NCBI GenBank assembly: GCA_903813345.2
Contig: CAIIXF020000011.1
Coordinates: 19,883,754-19,947,753 of the forward strand
From: Owenia fusiformis
Taxonomy: Eukaryota > Annelida > Polychaeta > Sabellida > Oweniidae
DNA: 64,000 nt
Direction: 5' to 3'
Part shown: piece by piece, positions 1 through 11,858 of the stretch
How the letters are laid out: every line of letters begins with the position of its first letter
Numbering within the stretch: position 1 is the first letter of the stretch
Program-made: the position numbers and the translations under genes
The notes under the pieces: model-generated
The model's database searches: none
What the model saw: the letters and a program-made list of their open reading frames with translations, nothing else
Told to the model about the DNA's origin: nothing

Positions 1-399
1 GTTTAAAAAAAACATCTTTAAGTGTCTTTAAACATGTTAAAGGTCTAGCGCAAGTACAGTATGTTCCGTATTTGAATAGCTTGAACAGTCAATCGACTAC
101 TGATATCATTTATTGTCACGTGAAAGAGATCTAGAACATGTATTTATATTTAGCTTGGGATTTTTAAGAAACTGTCTGAGGGTTGCAATTTTAAAATATA
201 GATTCAAAATTTGCTACCACAATAGCCTCCTATTCAACATTTTCAATACTATGGTATAGGAGAGACGTAAAATCGATATCAATTTTTGTAATCAAATTCC
301 ATGTATATTCTTTCTGTAAATGGGTCCACACATGAGCAAGAAGTGAGCATTATGTTTAGATATTTAATATAATAATTTAAACTATTTTAACCGGAAGCA
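1..399. other. AT-rich stretch, nothing recognised
   Basis: No open frame, splice-flanked exon or repeat is apparent on either strand. It leads directly into the tandem array that follows. Confidence 0.5.
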
Positions 400-1168
400 G
401 ATAAAACAAAAAAGATGTATACATGTATAAATTTTATCGCATATCATTTCATATTGGATGGGTTTACAAATTAACGTAACAGAAAGTTCAATAAATTAAA
501 AAAGATGTTTGGTACATGTATATATCTTATTGCATATCATTTCATATGGAATGGATTTACAAATTAACGTAACAGAAAGTTCAATAAATTTAAAAAAAGA
601 TGTTTGGTACATGTATATATTTTATTGCATATCATTTCATATGGAATGGGTTTACAAATTAACGTAACAGAAAGTTCAATAAATTAAAAAAAGATGTTTG
701 GTACATGTATATATTTTATTGCATATCATTTCATATGGAATGGGTTTACAAATTAACGTAACAAAAAGTTCTATAAATTAAAAAAAAGATGTATGGTACA
801 TGTATATATTTTATTGCATATCATTTCATATGGAATGGGTTTACAAATTAACGTAACAGAAAGTTCAATAAATTAAAAAAAAGATGTTTGGTACATGTAT
901 ATATTTTATTTCATATCATTTCATATGGAATGGCTTTACAAATTAACGTAACAGAAAGTTCAATAAATTAAAAAGAAAGATGTTTGGTACATGTATATAT
1001 TTTATTGCATATCATTTCATATGGAATGGGTTTACAAATTAACGTGACAGAAAGTTCTAGAAATTAAATAAAAGATGTATGGTACATGTATATATTTTAT
1101 TGCATATCATTTCATATGGAATGGGTTTACAAATTAACGTAACAGAAAGCTCAATAAATTAAAAAAAT
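400..1168. repeat. Tandem array of a ~95 bp unit, about 8 copies
   Basis: The word aacgtaacagaaagttc, with small variants, recurs at 473, 566, 661, 755, 850, 945, 1041 and 1136, which gives a period of 93-96 bp. Each unit also holds ggtacatgtatatat and catatcatttcatatgga. Copies differ by a few substitutions and by the length of an A-run. The first copy is the most diverged and the last ends in an A-run before a short catc microsatellite. This looks like a minisatellite or short satellite array with no coding capacity. Confidence 0.95.
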
Positions 1169-3764
1169 GCATCCATCCATCCAGCTTGTCTAGAATATGT
1201 ACTTAACGTGTATAACAAATAAACTCCAAATAAATACAATTTAACTCAAATGTTTTTACTTTCTCTTAAAGTGTCATAATATTTCTTTGTGCTATTGAAG
1301 TCATAGTGTGCTGAAAGGACAAAAGCAATCATTATTATTGCAAAATAATGTAATTGTTTGGGCAACAATTTCACATTTAATTCTGTGATTAACATTAAAC
1401 AAAAAATGTAAAATTATATCTTCAGTTTAAATAATGAATTCCATTTGATGCAGGTATTGTCTTGATCTACATATTCAAATTCAATTTTTTCCTATGTTGA
1501 AGACAAGAATATAAAAGTCAGATTAAGAAGATAAGAATCTCCCATTGTCTATATTTATAAGGATTACAAAGACACGTTGTCAAAAATATATTTCTCAATG
1601 GCACACCACAATACTTCATTTCTGCTTTCTTCTTTACAGTTAAGAATTTTTTACTGATACTAGATATAGTATAAGATAATATGCTAAATAGGGGGACTAA
1701 TATTCCGTATATTATATCACACTACCCTACCACGTGACCACGTTTAAAAGGGAAACAGGGTACAGCTTAGTTGCAAATGGAGGACGTGGGTTTAATTCCA
1801 TATTTCTGAACGTAAAATACATTTTACATATATTTCTAGTGTTCTACCAGACATAGAATTGATTCATCAAGGAGTGTGTAGAATATTGTTGGCAAAAAAC
1901 CACTATAGGCAAAGATAGATAATAGTGGGCGCAGTGAAGCAAAACCAAATGCAATACACGATACATTTCAGTAAATCTATCAACGTACAGGGAGCATGTA
2001 AGTGTCCCTTCGAAAATGTTACATTGATATGTAACAAAAAACCAAGTTAACTGTTGTTTAAACTGCGTGTCATCGTGTTATAAGTGGATACGTTTTCTAG
2101 TATGTTAGTCAACTGTATTTTTGTGAATTTGAACAAAACATTTTGAATGGTCGGGTTTTTAGGACGGTAGTGAATTAGACCATTCAAGGGGTTCTATAGA
2201 AAGATTCTTCATATGTAGTTCAGGCAATTTTAATTATTCTGAGTAGCAAATAGTCATTAATACTGATAGCGGATAGTCATTTATCATTAACGTGTTGATA
2301 TTTAATTTCGTTATTTTATTTCAATTTGATACCCTAGTAACACGTATAATCTAGCGTTCTTGTTAATTTAATGACTAAAATGCATACGACTTGAAAGCCC
2401 GTGTCTAAATCTACAAAATAATGTTTACTTTATTTGGATTAAATAACAATTGATGACACCTCAAAGCATCAACAGGCGGCCTTTTTAGCATTACTTTCAC
2501 TGTTTGCAACGTAAATGTACATGAGGTCGGGACATAGTATGTCTGTATAATCAGCTTACTTTCTCGCTCCCTGTACTATTGAACAATTTACATTCCTTGT
2601 ACCCTGTATTGATCAACTTTTGCAGCTGTGTACCGTGTACTATGACATATCAAATATTTTAAAATTTAAAACGATATTATTTACATTATTTCTTCAACTA
2701 TCATATAACTTGGAACATGGACTTCACTATTGCACCACTGAAGTGTAGCGAATAGCAATATTGACTCACTCCGAGCACCAAACGTATTAACTTTTTGACT
2801 AAGCAGTCGATATACTCAAAAGCGACATGTTTGAAAGCCAAAAGATTCGCGCATGCGCGATCGAGGTAGGGTAGTGTGTATATGAGCAACTGAAGATTAC
2901 TGTATATAAATAGCAAAATTATATCACCATGATAAAATGTACCCAAATGGTGATCCATTGCAAATGGTTACAAAATAAGTTTATAATAACAGACGCCGAA
3001 CGCCAAAGTAAAATGTCAACGCCGACCAAAAGATCGTTGGCAGTGACATGCTATTACTTCATGGTGCTGACATATTAATGCGCATGGCGTCATGATCAAT
3101 ACACACATTCTACTCGGACCATATTTGCAAACGAAAGATAAGGCCAATGGGCCAATGCCTAGGAAAATGTATAATGCATTTTCGTTCCTGTTCCCATTGC
3201 TGAAAACAATCACTCATTAATTTTTCATTTATCATATTAATGTGTGTACAGTATTTATCTATTTTACCTTTGCAGAGATGACACGAATTAGTATTCAGCA
3301 TAATTGTTTTAAAGTTATTAATTCGCACATAACTATATGTATTCTATATTAGCTCCCTGTCAATCAAAACAGAGTTCAGTCATGCAATATTTTACAACAA
3401 ATGAACTGTTGGTACTTGAAACCATGGCTTAGGAAGAAAAAAACTATGTATAATACTGCACTGGATAATATCATGTTTAACCTATAAGAAGAGTATACGT
3501 GTTTATATATAAGGATCATCAATCCACTTGATACATACGTTAGTCATATTTGAATGATATACCCAGACCTTACAAAGGCATTTATCAGGTATATTTAATA
3601 CTCACAATTTAGTTTACACATACAAATAAAATACTTATTTTCGTATGTATAGTTCACTGGGCATTACGGATCCCAAATGTAATAATATAGTTGTCATTTA
3701 CTTTGACTTGCATACTACATGTAAGTCGTAACTTAAATGAAAAGAATAACGTTTTTGTTAAGTA
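1169..3764. other. Intergenic, no supported gene
   Basis: Only short unsupported frames are present. Around 2985-3060 there is a weakly conserved segment (acagacgccgaac...) that reappears inverted near 21770-21862, probably an old interspersed repeat. Nothing else is recognised. Confidence 0.5.
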
Positions 3765-4848
3765 CGAGGGGTGATCCAAAAGTCTTGGATGCCCTGCTCT
3801 ATTTTTGTTGGTTTTTGATAAAATTACTTTAAACATGCCAATAATAAAGACCAACAACCTAACTACTTTGTGTATTAATTTCATGGAGAAATGATATATT
3901 TTGTATAGTTTTCTAGATAGTTTTTAATACAGGGACCCTGCCACCCGGAACGGAATTCACACATGGCAACTTTCAGCCTTAAATGTTACCACCATTTCAC
4001 TTGTTTCGCAAGTCTTGACCACTATATTTCTTTGAATTTTAAATGTTAAACCATATAAGTTTACTTCCTTTGTTACTAGGCAACTAATTAATTGTGTTTT
4101 AATTATAATGTCACATATGACAATGGCCGCACATGTCAAATTCTAAGAAAATGCCATCAGACAAGCAACCCTCATTCTGGTATCATTTTTGCTGCAAGAT
4201 GGCTGCTGAAAGGCAGAACACGAAAGAAATCAAAGTGTAACAAAGAATACTACAAGATATTTTCACTATTATTGACCTTGAGCAGCTACCATAGTACCAT
4301 ATGCACGATACAGTCTAGCTATCTATGGCTCCATGTAATTTTCTTCCTTTTCTCCAAGTTGAAGGGATGGTTGAAAGAAAATGTTTTTTAGAGTAGCACT
4401 CCAGCAGCATTTGTATCACAGAAGCAATGACGGTTTCATAAATGTCTTCCATTCATTGGTCAAGTGGTATGAAAAATGTGTTCAAATTCGTGGAAAATAT
4501 GTTGAAAAGTATGTCTTAATATGTGAAGATGATGATGACAGATGACACTCAGATTGAAAATCGAAAATTCTCTCATATCATGGCTGGTGTTAGGTTGTGC
4601 ACCTGCACCTAAAGTATTTGCCATATTATAAGTTGTGACGTGATTTGCTATATTCATATACCGTTCCGGGTGGCAGTGACCCGGTATTAAAAGATATGTA
4701 GAAAAGTAGCTAAAATATATTATTTTCTGTTGAAACTTATACATAAAATTGTTAAGATGTTGATCTTTATTATCTGAAAGTTTCATGTAGTTATATTAAA
4801 AATAGCAAAGTTAGAGCGGGGCGTCCAAGACTTTTGGATCACCCCTCG
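3765..4848. mobile_element. Tc1/mariner-like non-autonomous element, 1084 bp
   Basis: The ends are inverted copies beginning CGAGGGGTGATCCAAAAGT, and the element is bounded on both sides by TA (3763-3764 and 4849-4850). This is the TA target duplication typical of the Tc1/mariner superfamily. The inverted repeats extend imperfectly for about 190 bp (3765-3958 against 4660-4848) and include the word ccacccggaacgg near both inner ends. No transposase frame survives, so it is a MITE or internally deleted copy. A single end of the same type lies at 61553-61564. It sits immediately downstream of the LRR gene stop codon. Confidence 0.88.
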
Positions 4849-4869
4849 TATGTACAGTTTGGAATTCTG

Positions 4870-7107
4870 CTATGCTTCACTCTCATTTGATGTGAGAGCA
4901 ATCGTTTCACCGGGGAATGATGGAGTTGGTGGTGCCCCTGTGTTCACTTGTACGTAACGTTGTATTGTAGTTCTGATCGAGCCTCTGTACGCCCAAGCCA
5001 GAATACTTAGTATAATCACAACTCCTACCACAGCTACGGCGATCCCAACATAAAACCCAGTGTTATTCCGCAGCTGTTGCGCTAGGGGACATTCCTCTAA
5101 ACTAGGGGAGTACTCCACAAGTAAAAAGCCTACACGCGATTCTGGCGACGTACAATGTGTTATCGAAACGTTAAAGAGCGTCACATTACTGTGAATGTAC
5201 CAGTCACTGAACCAAGCCATGTTACAGTCACAGTGGAATGGGTTCAATGAAATATCCAGCTCTTTGAGCGACGTGAGCTTGGCGATGCCACTTCTGTTCA
5301 GGCTCTCGAATTGATTTCCGTGGAGGATCAGTTGCTTCACATTAGAGATCGATTCAAATACGTGGTCATCAAGATGTGATATTTTATTCCTCCTTAAGTC
5401 CAACTGGGTAATATTGGACAGTGCATTGAAACTGCCAAAGGGGATATCAACTATGTCATTGTCCATTAAATTCAGAGTCCTTAATGAGTATAAACTCCCT
5501 AAAACTCTCGGCCATGATGTGTGATCGCTGGGACTCCGACTAGTGGCTTGCTTTAGATCTAGGAATCGGAGTTGAGAAAGACTTTGGAAGATTTTATCGG
5601 GAAGTGTTGATATTACATTTTCTTGTAGAGACAATGTTATCAGTTCTTTCTGATCTGTTAATACGGCTTCGTCAACAACCCTGATGAGATTGTTAGAAAT
5701 TGTTAAACTTCTCAAACTTGCAAGGGTACTGAATATGTATTTATGGAGGGAAACTAATTTGTTCCCATCAAGTTTCAGCGTTTCAAGTTTTTCCAGATTC
5801 TGGAAAGCATTTTGTTCTATCTTGGTAATTTTATTATGTGATAGGTCTAGATATGTTAAAGTTTGATGCTGAGAAAAAGATTTCGCCTTGACGATTGTGA
5901 TGGCACCACTAGAAAGGTCTAACATTTTGAATTGTTTTGTTCCCTTAGCATACTGCAATAATGAAGAGTTGAGCTCTTTAAAACTAGATTTCTGGATGGT
6001 TAAATTCATAATCTTTGAATTAGTCAGTCCAAACAACATACGGCTAACCTGAGTCAAGTTTAAGGCCGGGTTGTTGCTCACATCTAAGGATGTCAAATTC
6101 GACAGACTTGCAAATGCACGAATAGATGAATTTTCAATATGGCAGTCGACTAACGAAAGCTGCTCGATACTTTTAAATTGGCTGAAAGTGTCGTCTTTTA
6201 GATTCTTTATTGTATTACCGTTAAGATATAGTATTTTAAGTTTTTTAAAATGTTTCAATCCTTCAAGATATTTTGTAGGATAGAAATTGCGAAACGTGTC
6301 GCTAATGTCTAATTCTTCTAGTTTGAATGACTTGTTGTAGCCAAGTAAACCAGTGTCAAAACTATCAAAGTTATTGTGTTGAATTTTCAGGACTTTTAAG
6401 TTAAGAAAATGCTCCTGCATTTCAGCTTCGGAATATCCCAAAAGGTTATGGCTGACATCTAAATATTCTATACTTCTGAGGTGTGTAACGATTATTTTGA
6501 GATCGGAGACATAAGCATTTCCTTGTACATTACCCAATCGTGGAATTGGTGCATTAAGACCTATGTTTCTCAAGACTAGAGTTGTAATATTTTGCAGTGG
6601 TTCAAACACATCAGCTTTGTTATCAAAGTGTACAGTAGTATCATAGATGGTGAGAGATCGGAGACGTGTAAGCCCATTGAAAGCGTTGGTGTTTATACGC
6701 ACTGAGTCTGAGTTCAAAGTAAGAGTCTCCAATAAAGTAAGATTGGCAAAACTATCGTTAAATAACGTAGAAACTTGGCATTTGATAAGTGTTAGAGACT
6801 TTGTTGTTGCAGGAAATCCTGGTAAGGTTAATAAATTTGAGCAAGTTATATTTTCAATTGGTTCTGTACATTGGCATTTCTCTGGACACTGCGTGTTTAA
6901 ATTCGTCTGCAATGCAAAATTCCCGGTTGCGTAAAATGTCGTCTGCAACAATATAATAACAAACATTTTGGATATTCCAAATATTGACTGGGAAGACCTG
7001 CTGACATTTGAACTCCTGTTCGACCGTTTTCTGATTTCACGATCCGACATGACCTCGTCTCTCTTGGGATAAAGTGATCTACCTTTGTCGTTTAACTTTC
7101 CAATCAT
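4870..7107 (-). CDS. Leucine-rich-repeat single-pass transmembrane protein
   Basis: One long open exon encodes a type I receptor-like protein. Numbering residues from the upstream TTG at 7131 (753 residues), a hydrophobic signal-like segment lies at ~56-73 (MFVIILL...), followed by a cysteine-rich LRR N-cap at ~82-97 (CPEKCQC). About 18-20 leucine-rich repeats of LxxLxLxxN type follow, then an LRR C-cap at ~630-681 (NPFHCDC ... EC), one membrane helix at ~693-715 and a 38-residue cytoplasmic tail. No TIR, Ig or kinase domain is present, so it is not a complete Toll receptor. It is closer to LRR adhesion or receptor proteins. The first in-frame ATG is at 7107, but the frame stays open to a good splice acceptor at 7148/7149, so translation could begin in an upstream exon or at the ATG just before the signal-like segment. 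The ligand is unknown. The 3' UTR must enter the transposon ending at 4848. Confidence 0.88.
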   Translation of the reverse strand: MIGKLNDKGRSLYPKRDEVMSDREIRKRSNRSSNVSRSSQSIFGISKMFVIILLQTTFYATGNFALQTNLNTQCPEKCQCTEPIENITCSNLLTLPGFPATTKSLTLIKCQVSTLFNDSFANLTLLETLTLNSDSVRINTNAFNGLTRLRSLTIYDTTVHFDNKADVFEPLQNITTLVLRNIGLNAPIPRLGNVQGNAYVSDLKIIVTHLRSIEYLDVSHNLLGYSEAEMQEHFLNLKVLKIQHNNFDSFDTGLLGYNKSFKLEELDISDTFRNFYPTKYLEGLKHFKKLKILYLNGNTIKNLKDDTFSQFKSIEQLSLVDCHIENSSIRAFASLSNLTSLDVSNNPALNLTQVSRMLFGLTNSKIMNLTIQKSSFKELNSSLLQYAKGTKQFKMLDLSSGAITIVKAKSFSQHQTLTYLDLSHNKITKIEQNAFQNLEKLETLKLDGNKLVSLHKYIFSTLASLRSLTISNNLIRVVDEAVLTDQKELITLSLQENVISTLPDKIFQSLSQLRFLDLKQATSRSPSDHTSWPRVLGSLYSLRTLNLMDNDIVDIPFGSFNALSNITQLDLRRNKISHLDDHVFESISNVKQLILHGNQFESLNRSGIAKLTSLKELDISLNPFHCDCNMAWFSDWYIHSNVTLFNVSITHCTSPESRVGFLLVEYSPSLEECPLAQQLRNNTGFYVGIAVAVVGVVIILSILAWAYRGSIRTTIQRYVQVNTGAPPTPSFPGETIALTSNESEA

Positions 7108-7148
7108 CGAAATAGTCGAATCTTTCTCCAAATGAAATGCTGAGTCAT

Positions 7149-8198
7149 CTGAAAATAGAGAAAAATAGATTTAGCACTTATTAAATATGAAATATCAGGA
7201 AAAATACATGACGTAGCTCATCACTCTTGATCTTAACAGGATATATTTTATTGATTGTCATTTTGTAACCATGGTAATAATATGGTAATAATATGACGTC
7301 AGAGTAAAAGTATATCCATATTTTATGCAATTTATTTCAAAAGAATGATTCCAATATATCTGACATTTTACCTTCCCGGTTCTGAACAATGTTTGAATGT
7401 GCGTGGATATTTTATTTTAAGTTTACGCGAAAATTTCATGTATTATATGAACGGTAATCAGAGTTTCCCATTTTTAAAAGACGATAATATCGCTTATTTT
7501 TATTTCAACATTTGTATATTATTAAGAAATAAACAAAGAAATGGTCAAATACCGTCAATTCTTATTTACTCAGTTTACAGGCGGACTACGGTCTACGGTT
7601 CATATTACAACAATAAAAAACAAGACATAGGCATGTAAAATACCATTACCTGCCATGTTACAGACCAACCACAAAACATCGTCGTAAAAAATCATTAAAA
7701 GGAAAAAAACTTCATCACAACCAAGAAGATCAACAAAGTCGACGCTTAGTAAGTTATCCTGTTTTTGGTATGCGAAAATGGTCATCGAGACCATTATTCA
7801 GAATTATAGACTGATAGCGTGTTCATCCCAATAGCATGAGACAATAGGTTAGAATAGTTATTATCATTGTGTTAAAACAACTACTCATGTATATGATAAC
7901 CAATAAGATAGGTGCCTCATGAAGCGGGCAGTATCCTGTTGCTGACTGTCTAAATCGTACCACAGATGATACGTATATCACCATGCGGTATCACATTCTC
8001 GCTTCTACTGACTGACCTTTTGAGATGTTTGGGAGTATTGTGTTCTTTTTCTGAAAATACAATGTTTTCTAGATCTGTCATAGCTGAGCTCACGTCTTAT
8101 GGACACTTCGGCAACGTGAACTGTCCGTGTAGTCTGATAAAGGACAAGATTTTGTTAAAAATTGACAGACAATGAGCGCAAATTGGTTATGTTTATAC
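7149..8198. other. Upstream region of the LRR gene
   Basis: A splice acceptor for the minus-strand LRR gene sits at 7149-7150, after a pyrimidine tract when read on the minus strand. An upstream non-coding exon and promoter are therefore expected here or further right. No exon could be placed with confidence. The rest is AT-rich with only short frames. Confidence 0.4.
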
Positions 8199-9027
8199 TC
8201 ATAATCGAACTCCTATGCAGTGTCTCGGTATAGACACTGCGGCGGGCAGATTATGGAATCCCCAAAGTTTGGGGAAGATAGTCCCCCTTTTTGTCACAGA
8301 TGTACTTGTTTTTCACACAACTTATAAAATATATGTTTTTTTATGTTCAACAATAATTATTTTGTCAAAATATTCCAAAATCAATGAAATATAAGAGCAA
8401 ATCCCCGAGGAAGGAATTCTGAGTAAAAGTTGTGTTGATAAAAGTTTACCGCACGTTACCCTGCGTGCAGAGTCTAGTTAAACTACACTCTGCCTAGTAG
8501 AGACCATATTACAGTTTAGTAGCCCCGCCCCCACGACGGGTACCGGTGACAGCTTGGGTAATAATATAAATCACTTCTGACCTATGCGCTGACCTTTCTT
8601 CCACCATTCAGCGAGCCTGAACAAACATACGCCAAATGCGTTCTAATTAAATATGCGCATGTCATTGGTCAATTCCGGGCTCAACGATGACGTCAGAAGG
8701 AATGACCATATATAGAACGTCGGTCAAATTTGGCCGACGAACACTGATTGGCGCGGTGAGTTCAAAGGTTTATTTTAGTTTGAAAGAGTGAAGACGAAGC
8801 TCTCTTTTAAGAAGTGAAGTCAAACGAATGCAAAGGGTAACCGCACGTGTTGTTTATTAGTTAATACGCGCAATTCAACCAATGAAATTGTCTAAATTTT
8901 ACAATCACGCGACCTGAGCATGGGACTAGAACCAATCACGTCAGTTGTTTATTACGATGTTACCATGCTTACGGTGAGACACCTGCCCGCCGCAGTGATA
9001 TATCACTGCACGGGAGTTCGACTCATA
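8199..9027. mobile_element. Foldback/MITE with ~45 bp inverted ends
   Basis: The left end (8206-8250, cgaactcc...gcggcgggcag) is matched inverted at 8983-9020. Each end carries its own small palindrome: agtgtct/agacact on the left and agtgata/tatcact on the right. The interior contains ccctgcgtgcagagtctag (8459) and a segment with aagaagtgaagtc (8811-8824) that recur elsewhere in the window. No coding capacity is seen. Confidence 0.7.
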
Positions 9028-9296
9028 ATGACCAGGTCGACTACCCGGAGTGACGGGATTTCTTGTCACCTAAAGAAATGACCTTGAAACCCAGAGTGAT
9101 GAAAAAATCTGTCACAAATATTTTCGCCAAAATTGCTCTAATTTGCATCCATTTTATGAAATATAACTTTTAAAATGTGGAGAAATGATCTCTGCCGCCT
9201 AATTTCACTAAATTGATCAATCACCTGTTGTATATGCATGTAGTAAAATGTATAAAGGATATTTAACTATCTTAATTTAAATATAGCAGCTACTAA

Positions 9297-9373
9297 CATG
9301 CACACGCTACTCCCTTTTGTATTCGTCCGACTTCACTTCTTAAAAGAGAGCTTCGTCTTCACCCTGCGCACAG
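9297..9373. repeat. Inverted partial copy of the 8.2-9.0 kb repeat interior
   Basis: Read on the minus strand, this segment matches 8789-8850 (gaagacgaagctctctttta, then aagaagtgaagtc) with few differences. It is therefore a second, oppositely oriented copy of the same repeat. A third related copy lies at 21922-22045. Confidence 0.7.
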
Positions 9374-11286
9374 GGTCGGGTAACATGCTACACGAGTTAC
9401 AAAATGTGTTACCGAGGAAATTGTCTATCATTCGTATCTCAATGATCCATTGTCTAAACATGATACTAACATATCTACACTAGAACATGATTTTAATTAC
9501 ATATCCCGTTGTATCATTCTTGAACTTTGGTATTTTATCACGCAACCATTTAGCATCCTGATATTACCTCACTTTTCACTGGGCAAAATCGGTAATATTG
9601 TAGGTTTCTACACGCCTCTTATTTGCCCAAATAAGGGGTTTTAAACGGGTGTAACCTAATATAATGTTAGCCGAATAACAGGAGTAGATACGGGCATCTT
9701 ATTCGGAAAAAAAATATATCCTACAATCTCCTGTTATCTTCGGCAAATAATAATATTATATGCCAAATAATAAACCTAGCTCATCGAATAAAATAAATTA
9801 TTCTTCAAGAAATGTTCAATCAAAAGCGGATATACGCGGATATTCTTGGACCAAAGTCTTATGTAAACAGATAAACAAAGTCTAGATCTGCCCTGTGTTT
9901 ATGATTGGCGCGACGATATAATTGCCTCTGTGTGTATATAACATGACATGTCTCTGCCTAGTACATTCGCATTATTTTTAATTCATATATTTATAAAATT
10001 TATTTTCGATTTTTTTAAAAGGAATGTTTGTTTTGCTGAAATTATAGCACAACTGTAGAGGGTTAATGGGGATGAATGAAAGATGCGACGATTTGCAAAA
10101 CATAAATGTAAAATTGCTCATCGCATAATTAAAATAAAACGATCGAATATCCTTTGGCGTCGATTTTACAACGTAAGGAAAATGAATGTGTATAATGGAA
10201 AGATTGCGATTTTTATTTTATTACTTTCAATATTCGGGAATCACGGTCTTGGCAAAATCAGTTATGCTGGTTGTTCATCCTATTACTCATTAAATAGAAA
10301 AAATAAAACAAATGTGAATGAAATAAAACGAATGTCTTTTTCGTTAACAATGAGTGAACCAGCATCTATTTCATTTAAAAGCACGATAAACCATGCACTT
10401 TCATCAAATTGCCGCGTTCAAAACAAATGGCCTTACAATTAGCAATCACAAGATCAAAAATATCTATCTACATATCACATTCAACCATTCAATCAATCAA
10501 TCCATTTTAACACATTTTAACTACATGTAGATATTCATAATTTAAATTCTCTTTTTAAAGAAAGGGTGGCCCTTTAAACCAAGTAGTGTGTTGTGAAACA
10601 AATCTGTATCAAAGGTTTGTTGCAAAGGGGAAAAATGTGTGTCTTGCATATCAATATTTGGATCGAGGGGGGCCCAATATGGGGTTTGATTCATGTTATT
10701 TCCCTATAGGCTATCGTCTGACTTTTTATTTGTAAGAACGGAAATTTGGAATATACAAATGATCTCATTTAAAATGGCAACAAAGTAAAATCTTGGCACA
10801 GGGGCACAAATAAATTGTTTAAAACGTTTAAAACAATGACAATCATTAATCTTAAGCATTTGAATCTTGTAAACGGCCATAAGATTATACTTTTTGGTTC
10901 CCATGATTTGAAATCTTTGATCAATTCAATATTAATTGACATTAGACAAAGTCTAACAAATCATGATCAGAACAAATCAAACTAAAATTCCTTATAAAAC
11001 CGGAATCAAATGTTTTAAATGAAATCCAAGTTAAACATGGGTATTGCCAAACTTATCCCCGATTTAACAATGATGCAAAAAGCCATCCTTTGATCATTAG
11101 TTTAATCACAAGTTCAGGTTTTGTGGATTATAAAGTTAAAACTCTTAAAGGATAATCCCTTGTCATTGAAAATGATACCGAGACCCTCACACTTCTCCCG
11201 GGATACTTCTCTTTAAACCAGACTCGATATTTGGAATACAGTCTCTGTATAAAACACATTATTTAAACTCTCAAAATGAATATATT
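9374..11286. other. Intergenic with small hairpins
   Basis: A hairpin at about 9669-9742 pairs gccgaataacaggag with its near-complement, and similar ttattcgg and gccgaataa words recur at 21320-21570. A 119-codon plus-strand frame at 10083-10442 has an internal hydrophobic stretch but no other support. Nothing else is recognised. Confidence 0.4.
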
Positions 11287-11462
11287 CAGGCCCGTAGCCC
11301 CCCCCCCCCTGGCCAAAAAATCTTTCAAACCATGCAGTTTTCAACATTCTGAGCACTTTTTAAGTGACTCTGGCTAATTTTGGACCAAAATTGTCACAAG
11401 TGAACCACTTCTGGAATTTTTCAAAAAGTGAATCCTCTTGGCAAGTCCTGGCTACATGCCTG
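11287..11462. mobile_element. MITE with CAGGCCCGTAGCC-type ends
   Basis: It starts CAGGCCCGTAGCC and ends with the inverted form GGCTACATGCCTG. The flanks are ATATT on the left and ATACT on the right, which matches 4 of 5 positions of a 5 bp target duplication. Interior words (tgcagttttcaacattctgagcac) resemble the copy at 50401. It belongs to a family also found at 17013 and 50401. Confidence 0.75.
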
Positions 11463-11655
11463 ATACTCTTTGGTGTAAAATAAAGGTAATTTTGCTTAGC
11501 GCCCGTTTCGAGATTCGCAAAATTAAACCCTGATTCAATCCATTCCTAGCAGAACACCAAACGCTGAAAAAGGACACATCCGATGATCGTGAACAAAGTG
11601 CCGAAACAATCATGTCTTATTGTATTTTATGGCTATATCAATTGAATACATGTTA

Positions 11656-11858
11656 CAGGGACGTAGCCAGACTTCAGTCAGGGTGGTGCGATCGTCAAAA
11701 AATCGGTTTTCAGTCGGGGGGATGCGATTGTGGCATAAACAAGCCAAAAATTAAGATTTATCTTCAAAGCTCCTTTCTTCTTCCTTCTTTATTGGTTAAG
11801 CGGGGGGGTGAGGGGTGCAATCTTTCACCAATCGCACCCCCACCTGGTTACGCCTATG
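11656..11858. mobile_element. Related MITE with CAGGGACGTAGCCAG end
   Basis: The left end CAGGGACGTAGCCAG is matched by an inverted right end (ctggttacgcctatg). Inner sequence of the gtgcgat type is also inverted between the two sides. It is a diverged relative of the CAGGCCCGTAGCC family. A further fragment (gatcgcaccccctgactg) lies near 12388. Confidence 0.6.

Noticed and set aside
400-1168. Possible CRISPR array because of regular repeats
   Set aside because: Whole units repeat without unique spacers, and the genome is eukaryotic; it is a tandem minisatellite.
10083-10442. 119-codon plus-strand frame with a possible internal signal sequence
   Set aside because: AT-rich composition, no splice or homology cue, and no recognisable motif beyond a hydrophobic stretch.
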